Below, piece by piece: positions 39,235-48,607 of a stretch of DNA of 53,581 nucleotides (position 1 is its first letter; the number at the start of each line of letters is the position of its first letter). The position numbers were made by a program, and so were the translations under genes. This DNA is from JAFARZ01 sp035651595 (GTDB lineage: Bacteria > Actinomycetota > Actinomycetes > Streptosporangiales > Streptosporangiaceae), in NCBI GenBank assembly GCA_035651595.1, contig DASRFJ010000159.1:1-53581 (forward strand), read 5' to 3'. The notes beneath the pieces are model-generated. The model saw only the letters and a program-made list of their open reading frames with translations. It searched no databases and was not told where the DNA came from.

Positions 39235-41388
39235 CTACTCGCTGGCGCCGAACGCCTTGATCTCGGCGACCTCGGCCTCGGTGAGCTCGCGCGGCACCTC
39301 GCCGCGGGCGTGCTTGGCCGCCTGCACCTGATGCCTGATCTGCTCGACCACCTCCGGGTTGGCCAGCGTCGTGATGTCGCCGACGTCCGCGAAGTTGGAC
39401 GTGGCGGCGATCACCCGGCGCATGATCTTGCCGGACCGCGTCTTCGGCATGTCGGGCACGATCCAGATGTTCTTCGGGCGGGCGATCTTGCCGATGTCGG
39501 TCTCGATGGCGGTCTTGACCTTGTTCTCGATGTCCGCACTGGGGGTGAAGCCGGGCTTGAGTGAGACGTACATCTCCACCACCCGGCCGCGGACGTCGTC
39601 GATGACCGGCACCGCCGCCGCCTCCGCGATCTCGGGGACGACGAGCGCCGAGGACTCCAGCTCCTTGGTGCCCAGCCGGTGCCCCGCCACGTTGATGACG
39701 TCGTCGACCCGGCCGAGGATGCGGAAGTAGCCGTCCGGTGCCTGCACCGCGCCGTCGCCGGCGAAATACGGCCAGTCGTGCCAGTCGGTGCTCTTCGGAT
39801 CCTTGTTGTACTTGGCGTAATAGGTCTGCACGAACCGCTCCGGCTGACCCCAGATCGTCTCGAAGACGCCGGGCCACGGGTTGCGGATCGTTATGTTGCC
39901 CGCCTTGCCGCTGCCCGGCGGCACGGCCTCGCCGTTCTCGTCCAGGATCTCGGCGTTGATGCCGAGGGCCATCGGACCGCAGCTACCGGGCTTCATCTTG
40001 TCCAGGCCGGGGAGCGTGCTGCCGAGGAAGCCGCCGGTCTCGGTCTGCCACCAGGTGTCCACGATGACCGCCCGGCCCTTGCCGATGCTCTCGTGGTACC
40101 AGCGCCAGACCTCGGGCTCGATCGGCTCGCCCACCGTGGTCATGTGCTTGAACTGGTAGTCGTACTTGGCGGGCTCGTCGGGCCCGACCTTGCGCAGCAT
40201 CCGGATCGCGGTCGGCGAGGTGTGGAAGATGTTGACCTTGAGCTTCTGCGCTATCCGCCACGGGCGGCCGGCGTCCGGGTAGTTCGGCGTGCCCTCGTAG
40301 ATCACGGTCGTGGTGCCAAGGGCCAGCGGGCCGTACACGATATACGAGTGGCCGGTGATCCAGCCGATGTCGGCCATGCACCAGTACATGTCGTCCGGAT
40401 GGATGTCCTGGTAGTACTTGCTGGTGCCAGCCACATAGGACAGGTAACCGCCGGTGGAGTGCTGGCAGCCCTTCGGCCTGCCGGTGGTGCCGCTGGTGTA
40501 CATCAGGAACAGCGGGGCCTCGGCCGGCATGGAGACCGGCGCCACGGTCTGGCCCGCGTAATCCTCGATGACCTCGTCGACGAAGTAGTCCCGGCCGTCC
40601 ACCATCGGGGTCTGAGACTGGTATTCGCCCGGCACCCGGCGGAACACCAGGACCTTCTCGACCTCCGCGCCCTCCTTGCGGGCGGCCTCGACGGCCTCGT
40701 CGGCCTTGACCTTGTGGTCCTGCATGGCGCCGCTGCGGTAGTAGCCGTCCATTGTGATCAGGACCTTGCTGCCCGAGTCGGAAATGCGGTGGCCGCAGGC
40801 CGCGCCGCTGAACCCGCCGAACACCTGCGAATGGATGGCGCCGAGCCGCGCGCACGCCAGCATCGCGACCGGAAGCTCGGGCACCATCGGCATGTGCAAG
40901 GTGACGCGGTCACCGGTCTTGACACCGGCGAAGTCGCGGAGCAGCGCGGCGAATTCGTTCACCCTCCGGTGCAATTCGGTATACGTGATCGCCACGTGCT
41001 CGGCGTCTTCCGGCTCCGGAACCCAGATCATCGCCGGCTTGTCGCCGTGCTCGGCAAGGTGCCGGTCGACGCAGTTGTAGCTGGCGTTCAGCTTGCCGCC
41101 GGTGAACCACTTCCAGAACGGGGCGTTGCTCGTGTCCAGCACCGTGTGCCACCGCTCGTCCCAGCTGAGCAGGTCCGCGTACTCGGTAAAGCAGTCCGGG
41201 AAGTTCTCCTCGGCGAAGCGGTCGCGGATCGCCGGGTCGTTGGCGTTCGCCTGAGCGGTGAATTCCGCCGGCGGATTGTAATAGTCTTCCTCGCGCCAGT
41301 GGACGGCAATGGTTGCTTCAGAAGACTCAGCGGACTCCTGAGCTTCACTTGCGTCGCTAGCCCCGTTGCCGGAAAGTCCTTCTGACAT
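39235..41388 (-). CDS. acs: Acetyl-CoA synthetase
   Basis: A 717-residue AMP-forming ligase with YTSGTTGRPKGCQHSTGGY (ATP loop), VDTWWQTETGG (acetate pocket with the tryptophan) and PKTRSGKIMRR, whose Lys is the acetylation site in Acs proteins. It makes acetyl-CoA from acetate, ATP and CoA. GGAGGG precedes ATG 41388 at a good distance. An unusual Ser/Glu/Ala-rich N-terminal extension (GASDASEAQESAESSEA) of about 35 residues precedes the normal start. A palindrome at 41443-41462 upstream may be its operator. Confidence 0.93.
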   Translation of the reverse strand: MSEGLSGNGASDASEAQESAESSEATIAVHWREEDYYNPPAEFTAQANANDPAIRDRFAEENFPDCFTEYADLLSWDERWHTVLDTSNAPFWKWFTGGKLNASYNCVDRHLAEHGDKPAMIWVPEPEDAEHVAITYTELHRRVNEFAALLRDFAGVKTGDRVTLHMPMVPELPVAMLACARLGAIHSQVFGGFSGAACGHRISDSGSKVLITMDGYYRSGAMQDHKVKADEAVEAARKEGAEVEKVLVFRRVPGEYQSQTPMVDGRDYFVDEVIEDYAGQTVAPVSMPAEAPLFLMYTSGTTGRPKGCQHSTGGYLSYVAGTSKYYQDIHPDDMYWCMADIGWITGHSYIVYGPLALGTTTVIYEGTPNYPDAGRPWRIAQKLKVNIFHTSPTAIRMLRKVGPDEPAKYDYQFKHMTTVGEPIEPEVWRWYHESIGKGRAVIVDTWWQTETGGFLGSTLPGLDKMKPGSCGPMALGINAEILDENGEAVPPGSGKAGNITIRNPWPGVFETIWGQPERFVQTYYAKYNKDPKSTDWHDWPYFAGDGAVQAPDGYFRILGRVDDVINVAGHRLGTKELESSALVVPEIAEAAAVPVIDDVRGRVVEMYVSLKPGFTPSADIENKVKTAIETDIGKIARPKNIWIVPDMPKTRSGKIMRRVIAATSNFADVGDITTLANPEVVEQIRHQVQAAKHARGEVPRELTEAEVAEIKAFGASE

Positions 41389-41442
41389 ACATATCCCTCC
41401 ACGCGTTGCGAGCATACGCAGCCACGGAAACAGAAGGCTGCA

Positions 41443-41462
41443 AGCGTTACAAACTTAACGCT
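41443..41462. promoter_or_regulatory. Palindrome upstream of acs
   Basis: AGCGTTA (41443-41449) and TAACGCT (41456-41462) form an inverted repeat with a 6-base spacer, 55 bases before the acs start. The form is that of a dimeric repressor operator (TetR or GntR class); the binding protein is unknown. Confidence 0.45.
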
Positions 41463-41523
41463 GGAGGGTGCCGCACGCCTAGGTTGACCCCGCCCCTGCG
41501 AGGCGAACGGCAAGGTTGCGGCG

Positions 41524-41964
41524 TCAAACGGCGAGTGCCGTGGAGCCCAGCTCGGGAAATGCCTTGTCCAGCCCGGTGATGCGCATGATCTTGAGCAGCG
41601 GCGGGCGGGCCGAGGTCACCCTGAGCTGGCGGCCCTTTTCCCTGGCGAGGTTGGCGACCTTGGCTAGCACGCCAAGTCCGGACGCGTCACAGAACGTGAC
41701 TCCGGCAAGGTCCACGCTGACCGGCGCCTTGCTGCGGTCGATCACGTCGCTGAGGTAGGCATAGGCCTGCTCGGCGGTGGCGATGTCGAGTTCCCCGGTC
41801 ACGCTGACGACCTTGTACCCGTCGGCTGCTGTCCGGGCGGACAGGCCGAGCTGCTCGGCGAACCCGCGCCGGCCCTTGTCGCGCCGTGATATGTCGCGCT
41901 GTGCCGGCACACCCGGCAGCGGCGCCAGGCCGGCCCCCGCCGGCGGTTCCGCGTGAATGGTCAT
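41524..41964 (-). CDS. Anti-sigma factor antagonist (STAS domain)
   Basis: A 146-residue protein with a disordered N-terminal 45 residues and a C-terminal STAS domain: VVSVTGELDIATAEQ, the VDLAGVTFCDASGLGVL phosphorylatable-Ser motif and a long C-terminal helix. GGGAGGAAAG precedes ATG 41964. STAS proteins such as SpoIIAA/RsbV bind anti-sigma kinases; no kinase or sigma gene is adjacent. The 41965-42199 gap before the divergent AraC gene contains no gene. Confidence 0.9.
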   Translation of the reverse strand: MTIHAEPPAGAGLAPLPGVPAQRDISRRDKGRRGFAEQLGLSARTAADGYKVVSVTGELDIATAEQAYAYLSDVIDRSKAPVSVDLAGVTFCDASGLGVLAKVANLAREKGRQLRVTSARPPLLKIMRITGLDKAFPELGSTALAV

Positions 41965-42199
41965 CTTTCCTCCCGTTGTCCGGTTAACGTCAGCGGCCAG
42001 CTATGCCTTCCCCGTGTCCGCTGAACCGGCGTGCCGCCTGGTGGCCGTTCCCCTGGCCCCGAGCGGTAGTCCCGATTCTTACGCAAGCTATCTACCAGCG
42101 CAAATCATTACAGTCCGGAAGTCTGGGCGTTAACTTGAATTTCACTGAGGAAAGGGTCCGCGCTCGGGTGGGGTTCTCACCAGGGGTTATCGTCCAGGT

Positions 42200-43066
42200 A
42201 TGGTGACGGCCGTTGTCGACGAGCACGTCCGGAGGCTTCCGGCGGAGCCGCTGCGGCCCTATGTTGCCTGGTACACCGGCTACCGGCAGCGCGCGGTGCC
42301 CCCGGCGTTCCATCGCGGACTGCCTTCCCCGCTGCTCACCCTGATCTTCACGCTCGACGAGCCGCTCACGGTGCTCGCGCACCCCGATCCGCGGCAGCGG
42401 CCGGGCGACTGGACCACGCTGATCGGCGGCCTGCACACCAGCCCGGCGCTGATCGGCCACCAGGGCGCGCAATCCGGCGTCCAGATCGCGCTGCGGCCGC
42501 TTGGCGCGCGGGCTCTGCTCGGCCTGCCGGCCGGGGAACTCGCCCAGCTCGACGTGCCCGCCGAGGCCGTGCTCGGTCCGTCCGGGGCCCAGATCCACGA
42601 GCGAATTCAGACCGCGATCGACTGGTCAGCGCGGTTCGCCGTCCTCGACGAGATCTTTCTCACGTTGCTGGGCCCCCGGGACGCGGCGGCGGCGCCCGAA
42701 CTGGCGTGGGCCTGGCGGCTGCTGCTGCGCTCCGGCGGCACCACGCCGGTCGCCCGGCTCGCCGCCGCCACCGGGTGGAGCGAGCGGCATCTGAACGGCC
42801 GGTTCCGCGCCGAGATCGGGCTGTCCCCGAAGGCCGCCGCCCGGGTCATCCGGTTCGACCGCGCCAGGCGCCGGCTGGTGCGGCCGCCGGCCGGCCCACC
42901 CGGATACGGGCTGGCCGCGCTGGCCGCCGACTGCGGGTACTTCGACCAGGCCCACCTGGCCAGGGAGTTCCGCACGCTGGCCGGCTGTCCGCCCAGCCAG
43001 TGGCTGGCGGAGGAGTTCCGAAACATCCAAGCCGGGCTCTGGCTGAGCGGAGAAGGCTTGCCGTAA
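42200..43066 (+). CDS. AraC-family transcriptional regulator
   Basis: A 288-residue AraC/XylS regulator. The first 160 residues resemble a cupin-like sensing domain (LRPYVAWYTGYR, LPSPLLTLIFTLDEP). The C-terminal 100 residues are a double helix-turn-helix with TPVARLAAATGWSERHLNGRF, IGLSPKAAARVIRFDRAR and a second FDQAHLAREFRTLAGCPPSQW. ATG 42200 or GTG 42203 may start it. It precedes a VOC protein by 32 bases, a common pairing in which the regulator controls the VOC gene. Confidence 0.9.
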   Translation: MVTAVVDEHVRRLPAEPLRPYVAWYTGYRQRAVPPAFHRGLPSPLLTLIFTLDEPLTVLAHPDPRQRPGDWTTLIGGLHTSPALIGHQGAQSGVQIALRPLGARALLGLPAGELAQLDVPAEAVLGPSGAQIHERIQTAIDWSARFAVLDEIFLTLLGPRDAAAAPELAWAWRLLLRSGGTTPVARLAAATGWSERHLNGRFRAEIGLSPKAAARVIRFDRARRRLVRPPAGPPGYGLAALAADCGYFDQAHLAREFRTLAGCPPSQWLAEEFRNIQAGLWLSGEGLP

Positions 43067-43098
43067 CGAAAGGATCCGGCAGGAAGGAGCCAGCAGGA

Positions 43099-43506
43099 AT
43101 GAACGCAGCACCGCAAGCCCAGGTCTGGCCGACGCTACGGGCGCACGACGCGCGAGCCTTGATCAGGTTCCTCGTCGACGCGTTCGGCTTCGAGGAGACC
43201 GTGGTCTACGGCGAGGGGGACCGGGTCGACCACGCCCAGCTGTCCTGGCCCGAAGGCGGCGGGATCATGCTCGGATCGGCCCGGGAGGACGCCGGGGTCA
43301 CGATGCCCTCGCTGCCCGGCACGTTCGGCGCCTACGTGGTCACGTCGGCACCCGACGCGCTCTGCGAGCGGGCCAGGGCGGCCGGTGCGGAGATCCTCAC
43401 CGAGCCGCATGACACCGATTACGGCTCGCGGGACTTCGCGGCACGTGACCCGGAGGGGAACCGCTGGTCGTTCGGTACCTACCGCGGCGAGCCGAGGAAA
43501 GAGTAG
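43099..43506 (+). CDS. VOC (glyoxalase/bleomycin-resistance) family protein
   Basis: A 135-residue VOC-fold protein: LRAHDARALIRFLVDAFGFE, HAQLSWPEGGGIMLGSA and FAARDPEGNRWSFGTY, the terminal DPEGN being the standard repeat. AAGGAG lies upstream of ATG 43099. The metal-binding pattern is consistent with antibiotic-binding or lyase members, but substrate cannot be predicted. Likely cotranscribed with the AraC gene and the following dehydrogenase (8-base gap). Confidence 0.9.
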   Translation: MNAAPQAQVWPTLRAHDARALIRFLVDAFGFEETVVYGEGDRVDHAQLSWPEGGGIMLGSAREDAGVTMPSLPGTFGAYVVTSAPDALCERARAAGAEILTEPHDTDYGSRDFAARDPEGNRWSFGTYRGEPRKE

Positions 43507-43514
43507 CGCCCTAG

Positions 43515-44537
43515 ATGAGCCCCGGCATCCCCGCCACCATGCGGGCCTGGCACGTCGACGCGCCAGGCCCGCTGGCCGGCCATCCCCTCCGCGGCCGCAC
43601 CACCCCGGTGCCCGCGCCAGGACCGGGTGAGCTGCTGCTCAAGGTCCTGGCCTGCGGCGTGTGCCGGACCGACCTGCACGTGACTGAGGGCGAGCTCCCG
43701 CCGCACCGGCCGGGCGTCGTCCCCGGCCACGAGGTCGTCGGCGAGGTGGTCGCGCTCGGCGCGGGCGCGACAGGCTTCGAGAAAGGCGACAAAGCGGGCG
43801 CGGCGTGGCTGCGCCAGACCGACGGAACGTGCAGGTACTGCCGCATGCAAGCGGAGAACCTGTGCCCGCGGTCGCGGTACACCGGCTGGGATGCCGACGG
43901 CGGGTACGCCGAGTACCTGACGGTCCCGGCCGCGTTCGCGCACCGCCTGCCCGGCGGGTACACCGACGCCGAGCTTGCCCCGCTGCTGTGCGCCGGCATC
44001 ATCGGCTACCGCGCGCTGAAGCGGGCCGAGCTGCCGGCCGGCGGACGCCTCGGCATCTACGGCTTCGGCGGCAGCGCGCACCTGGCCGCGCAGGTGGCGC
44101 TGGCCCGCGGCGCGACCGTGCACGTGCTGACCCGCGGCGCGCAGGCCCGGCGGCTGGCACTGGAGCTGGGGGCCGCGTCGGCGGGAGACGCGGCGGACAT
44201 GCCGCCAGAGCCGCTCGACGCCGCGATCCTGTTCGCGCCCGTCGGAGACCTGGTGCTGCCCGCCCTCGAAGCCCTCGACCGGGGCGGCACGCTGTCGATC
44301 GCCGGGATCTACCTCAGCGATATCCCGCCGCTGAACTATGCGCGGCACCTGTTCCAGGAGCGGCAGGTCCGCAGCGTGACGTCCAACACGCGGCAAGACG
44401 CGAGGGAGTTCCTCGCCTTCGCCGCCGAACACAAGCTGGCCGTCACCGTGCACCCGTACCCGCTGGACGCCGCCGCCGAAGCGCTCGGCGACCTCAAGGC
44501 CGGCCGCTTCGACGGCGCTGCGGTGCTCAGACCCTGA
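43515..44537 (+). CDS. Zinc-binding alcohol dehydrogenase family protein
   Basis: A 340-residue medium-chain dehydrogenase. The catalytic-zinc loop has C47-GVC-RTDLHVTEGE, GHE at 71-73 and LLCAGIIGYRAL. The cofactor motif is IYGFGGSAH. The structural-zinc lobe normally has four cysteines; here the first is Asp103 (TDGTCRYC), leaving C106, C109 and C117. It reduces or oxidises alcohol/aldehyde with NAD(P). It follows the VOC gene by 8 bases. Not located near an obvious pathway. Confidence 0.9.
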   Translation: MSPGIPATMRAWHVDAPGPLAGHPLRGRTTPVPAPGPGELLLKVLACGVCRTDLHVTEGELPPHRPGVVPGHEVVGEVVALGAGATGFEKGDKAGAAWLRQTDGTCRYCRMQAENLCPRSRYTGWDADGGYAEYLTVPAAFAHRLPGGYTDAELAPLLCAGIIGYRALKRAELPAGGRLGIYGFGGSAHLAAQVALARGATVHVLTRGAQARRLALELGAASAGDAADMPPEPLDAAILFAPVGDLVLPALEALDRGGTLSIAGIYLSDIPPLNYARHLFQERQVRSVTSNTRQDAREFLAFAAEHKLAVTVHPYPLDAAAEALGDLKAGRFDGAAVLRP

Positions 44538-44638
44538 CACACCACGCGACCTGCGCTAAGTACTGCGAATCGCGCGGGACGCTTGCCTGAGCGATTTGCG
44601 TTATAGCGAAGGGCATACTTGCCCTCGAAGGAGTCGCC

Positions 44639-46576
44639 ATGAGCAAGCAAGCGTCAACCCCGCCGTCTGACAACAGGCCGACGCCGGGCAAGCAGCCACC
44701 GCCGCCGCCCCCGCCGGCCTGGCGGCACTGGCTGTGGCTGGTGGGGCTGATCGCCGCGCTGGTGCTGTGGTTCTTCCTGCCGACCGTCCACTCGACGCCG
44801 CAGACGAGCCTGAACTATAGCCAGTTCCTGACCGACGCGTCGCAGCACAAGGTCAAGACGATCACGCTGCCGCAGGGCACCGGCACCGCAAGCGGTCAGC
44901 TGACCGACGGGACGAACTACTCGCTGACCGTTCCGTCCCAGGCCGGCGAGGGCTTCCTCAAGCAGCTCCAGACCGACGGCGTCCAGGTCACCTCCACGGC
45001 GCCGTCCAGCGGCTTCGGCTCCGAGCTGCTCAGCTGGCTGATCCTGATAGCGGTGTTCCTGCTGCCGGTCTGGCTGTGGGTGCGGCTGTCCCGCGGCGCC
45101 ATGGGCTCGATGCAGGGCGTGCTCGGCGCGGGCAGGTCCCGCGCGAAGATCTTCGACGAGGAGCGCCCGGCGACGACGTTCCGTGACGTGGCCGGGTACG
45201 AGGGCGCGAAGTCCGAGATCGCCGAGGTGGTGGACTTCCTGCGCGAGCCCGAGCGCTATGCCAAGGCGGGCGCGATGGTGCCGCGCGGCGTGCTGATGAT
45301 CGGCCCGCCCGGCACCGGCAAGACGCTGCTCGCCCGGGCGGTGGCCGGGGAAGCGCATGTGCCGTTCTTCTCGGTGGCCGGCTCCAGCTTCGTGGAGATG
45401 TTCGTCGGCGTCGGCGCGGCGCGGGTCCGCGACCTGTTCGCCGAGGCGCGCAAGCGCGCGCCCGCCATCGTGTTCATCGACGAGGTGGACGCGATCGGGC
45501 AGCGGCGCGCGGGCCAGGGCGCGGTGGTCGCCAACGACGAGCGCGAGCAGACGCTCAACCAGATGCTCGCCGAGCTGGACGGCTTCGAGCCGACCACCGG
45601 CATCGTCGTTCTGGCCGCGACGAACCGTCCCGAGGTGCTCGACCCCGCCCTGCTGCGGCCGGGCCGGTTCGACCGTCAGGTCACGATCCCGCTGCCGAAC
45701 GTGACCGAGCGCGAGGCCATCCTCAAGGTGCACTGCCGCGACAAGAAGCTCGCGGACAACGTGAACCTGAACGCGGTGGCCCGCGGCACGCCCGGCTTCT
45801 CCGGCGCGGACCTGGCGAACCTGGCGAACGAGGCGGCGATCTTCGCGGTCCGCGGCAACCGGAACATCATCACCGCCGGGGACTTCGACAGCGCCAGAGA
45901 CCGGATCATCCTCGGCCGCCGCGAGGGCTCGAACGTGCTGCTGCCGGAGGAGAAGCACGCGGTCGCGGTGCACGAGTCCGGGCACGCGCTTGTCGCGGCG
46001 CTGTCCGAGCACGCCGACCCGGTGGCGAAGGTGACGATCCTGCCGGCCGGCCAAGCGCTCGGCGTCACCGAGCAGCTGCCGCTGGTGGAGCGCCACATGT
46101 ACGGCGAGGACTACCTGCACGACTCGCTCGCGGTCCGGCTCGGCGGCCGCGCGGCCGAACTGGTGGTGCTCGGCCAGGGTTCCACCGGCGCCGCCAACGA
46201 CCTGGCCGGCGCGACGGACCTGGCGACGAAGATGGTCCGGGAGTTCGGCCTGTCCGCTCAGCTCGGCCCGGTCGGCTACCCGGAGGGCGGCTCGGTGTTC
46301 CTCGGCGGCGGCGGTGGCGGCCTGTCCAGCCGGCCGTTCGCCGAGGCCACCCAGGCAGCGATCGACCAGGAGGTCAGCAAGCTGCTGCGGCAGGCCGAGG
46401 AACGCGCCATCGAGCTGCTCAAGGACCACCGGCCAGAGCTCGACTCACTGGTCACGCTCCTGCTGGAGAAGGAAACCGTGGACGGCTCCGACGTATACCG
46501 GCTGGCCGGCCGGCCGGACCGGAGCAGCGCATTGGCGGGCGCCGAGGTGTCACCTGCGAGTGACGTGAGTGATTGA
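44639..46576 (+). CDS. ftsH: ATP-dependent zinc metalloprotease FtsH
   Basis: A 645-residue AAA+ membrane protease. The Pro-rich N-terminus is followed by two membrane helices (about 30-48 and 129-149), P-loop GPPGTGKT (222-229), the second region of homology RPGRFDRQ and the protease HExxH motif as HESGH near residue 443. AAGGAG precedes ATG 44639. It degrades membrane and regulatory proteins. A different FtsH copy is likely elsewhere, since actinobacteria often have more than one. The C-terminus carries GTGAGTGATT, repeated in the following promoter region. Confidence 0.95.
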   Translation: MSKQASTPPSDNRPTPGKQPPPPPPPAWRHWLWLVGLIAALVLWFFLPTVHSTPQTSLNYSQFLTDASQHKVKTITLPQGTGTASGQLTDGTNYSLTVPSQAGEGFLKQLQTDGVQVTSTAPSSGFGSELLSWLILIAVFLLPVWLWVRLSRGAMGSMQGVLGAGRSRAKIFDEERPATTFRDVAGYEGAKSEIAEVVDFLREPERYAKAGAMVPRGVLMIGPPGTGKTLLARAVAGEAHVPFFSVAGSSFVEMFVGVGAARVRDLFAEARKRAPAIVFIDEVDAIGQRRAGQGAVVANDEREQTLNQMLAELDGFEPTTGIVVLAATNRPEVLDPALLRPGRFDRQVTIPLPNVTEREAILKVHCRDKKLADNVNLNAVARGTPGFSGADLANLANEAAIFAVRGNRNIITAGDFDSARDRIILGRREGSNVLLPEEKHAVAVHESGHALVAALSEHADPVAKVTILPAGQALGVTEQLPLVERHMYGEDYLHDSLAVRLGGRAAELVVLGQGSTGAANDLAGATDLATKMVREFGLSAQLGPVGYPEGGSVFLGGGGGGLSSRPFAEATQAAIDQEVSKLLRQAEERAIELLKDHRPELDSLVTLLLEKETVDGSDVYRLAGRPDRSSALAGAEVSPASDVSD

Positions 46577-46652
46577 ACTGCCCGCATTGGATGCGGACAC
46601 AGTCCGTAGCGGAAAGCTTGATTGTCACGCCCGAGATCGTAATCAAGTTAAC

Positions 46653-46678
46653 GTGAGTTATTAAAGTGAGTGATTAGA
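46653..46678 (+). repeat. 13-bp direct repeat upstream of the Dpp operon
   Basis: GTGAGTTATTAAA (46653-46665) and GTGAGTGATTAGA (46666-46678) are contiguous near-direct repeats in an AT-rich stretch. A third GTGAGTGATTGA occurs at 46565-46576, overlapping the ftsH stop. Such spacing suggests a regulator-binding array for the peptide transporter operon. The rest of 46577-46806 carries the promoter and no gene. Confidence 0.6.
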
Positions 46679-46806
46679 CAACAGTGTGATTACGGATCGG
46701 CCGCATCTTGCCGCATCGGCTAGACATTTCCGAGCAAATGGCGCCGACTACGGGGATAAGGGGAACCGTTTTGGATCGGACACCCGTAACCCGCGGAGGG
46801 CCGCCC

Positions 46807-48549
46807 ATGGCACTACACAGCGCACAACGTTACATCCGCAGCAGGCGAGGCCGGTGGTTCAGCACAGTTGTGCTCACCGCGGCGGCGGCTCTGACCGCGG
46901 CCGGCTGCGCCGGCTCAGGCTCGTCGTCCTCGGCCCCGAAGACCGGCACGGTCAAAAGCGGCGGCCAGCTGACGTTCGCCCTCGACGAGGATGTGGCCGG
47001 CTTCAACCCGCTGCTGACGGGCGACACCGAGTTCGTCCTGCAGGAGATACTCAACCAGACGCTGCCTCAGGTGTTCACCATCAATAATCAGCTCAAGCCG
47101 CAGCTGAACACCGAGCTTGTCAGCAGCGCCACGGTAACGAACAACAACCCGCAGACGATCGTCTACAAGATCAACCCGAAGGCCGTCTGGTCGGACGGGA
47201 CACCGATCAACGCGGACGACTTCATCTACAACTGGCAGTCGCAGAGCGGCAGCACCAAGTTCAAGGACGTGGGCGGCAAGACATACCTGCCGGCCAGCAC
47301 GTCGGGGTACAGCAGCATCGCGTCGGTGACCGGCTCCGACAACGGCAAGACCGTGACCGTCGTGATGGCCCAGCCGTATGGCGACTGGCAGTCGCTGTTC
47401 AGCGTCACCAACCCGCTTATCCCCGCGCACATCGCGAAGACCGTCGGCTTCAACGCCGGCTTCCAGAACTTCGGCCCGGCGGTGCAGGTCTCCGGCGGCC
47501 CGTACATGATCCAGAGCTACACCAAGGGCGAAAGCCTGGTCGAAGTGCGCAACCCGCACTACTGGGGCCCGCCCGGCAAACTTAGCAAGATCCTTTACCG
47601 GTTCATCCTCAGTGACGCCCAGCAGCCGGCCGCGATCCAGAACAACGAAGCGAACATGGTCAACCCGGTGAGCGCTTCGATCCCGTACCTGGACAGCATT
47701 AAGAACATCCCCGGCTTCACCACCGACGTGATCCCTGGCCTGGAGTTCCAGCACATCGACTTCAACGAGGCGAACCCGTACCTGAAACTGGCCAGCGTCC
47801 GGCACGCCATCGCCTTCGGGACCAACCGGCAGCAGCTGATCAGCAAGCTGGTCAGCCCGCTCGATGTCAAACCCGCCGTCGGGCTGCTCAACAGCCACTT
47901 CTTCATGCCCGTCCAGCCGCAGTACAGCGACAACAGCGCTGGCGCCGGTGCGTACGACCCGGCGCAGGCCAAGACACTGCTCCAGCAGGCCGGCATGACG
48001 ATGGGCTCGGACGGTTACTTCCACCCGAACTTCGGGCCGGAGAAGGGCCAGGACTTCAGCCTGACCATCTCCACCACCAGCGGCGTCGAGGTCCGGTCGG
48101 AGATCGAGCAGCTGCTCCAGGCGGACTATAAGCAAATCGGCGTCAAGCTGAACATCCACAACTACACCGCGGACGCGCTGTTCGGCACCGTGGGGCCGAA
48201 GAGCGAGTACGACATCATCGAGTTCGCCTGGGTGCTCTCGCCGTTCGCGTCCGCCAACCAGTCGATCTACTGCGACTTCAAGGACGCCGCCGACTGCGGG
48301 GACAACTGGAACAACTACAGCAACCCGCAGGTGACCTCGCTGATGAAGCAGGCAGTGGGCACCGTCGACCCGACCCAGTCCGCCGCGCTGTGGAACCAGG
48401 CGGACAAGCTCATGTGGAAGGACATGGTCACGCTGCCGCTCTACGAGCAGCCGCAGCTGTGGGGCTGGACGAGCAGTTACCTCAACATCGTGCCGAACGC
48501 CAGCAACGTCGGCATTACCTGGAACGCCCAGGCGTGGGGCGCGAAGTGA
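46807..48549 (+). CDS. Peptide/solute ABC transporter substrate-binding lipoprotein
   Basis: A 580-residue extracellular binding protein of the SBP 5 (DppA/OppA) family. A signal peptide ends in the lipobox LTAAGC with lipidated C34. NPKAVWSDGTPINADDFIYNWQ and the HIDFNEANPYLKLASVRHAIAFG block are typical. GGAGGG precedes ATG 46807 by six bases; the frame extends upstream but without support. It opens the operon of two permeases and a fused ATPase. Confidence 0.9.
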   Translation: MALHSAQRYIRSRRGRWFSTVVLTAAAALTAAGCAGSGSSSSAPKTGTVKSGGQLTFALDEDVAGFNPLLTGDTEFVLQEILNQTLPQVFTINNQLKPQLNTELVSSATVTNNNPQTIVYKINPKAVWSDGTPINADDFIYNWQSQSGSTKFKDVGGKTYLPASTSGYSSIASVTGSDNGKTVTVVMAQPYGDWQSLFSVTNPLIPAHIAKTVGFNAGFQNFGPAVQVSGGPYMIQSYTKGESLVEVRNPHYWGPPGKLSKILYRFILSDAQQPAAIQNNEANMVNPVSASIPYLDSIKNIPGFTTDVIPGLEFQHIDFNEANPYLKLASVRHAIAFGTNRQQLISKLVSPLDVKPAVGLLNSHFFMPVQPQYSDNSAGAGAYDPAQAKTLLQQAGMTMGSDGYFHPNFGPEKGQDFSLTISTTSGVEVRSEIEQLLQADYKQIGVKLNIHNYTADALFGTVGPKSEYDIIEFAWVLSPFASANQSIYCDFKDAADCGDNWNNYSNPQVTSLMKQAVGTVDPTQSAALWNQADKLMWKDMVTLPLYEQPQLWGWTSSYLNIVPNASNVGITWNAQAWGAK

Positions 48550-48607
48550 GGTGGCAAAGCCGGCCGTGGCGTGGCGGCGCTGAGCACATCGGTTAAGGCT
48601 CCGATCA

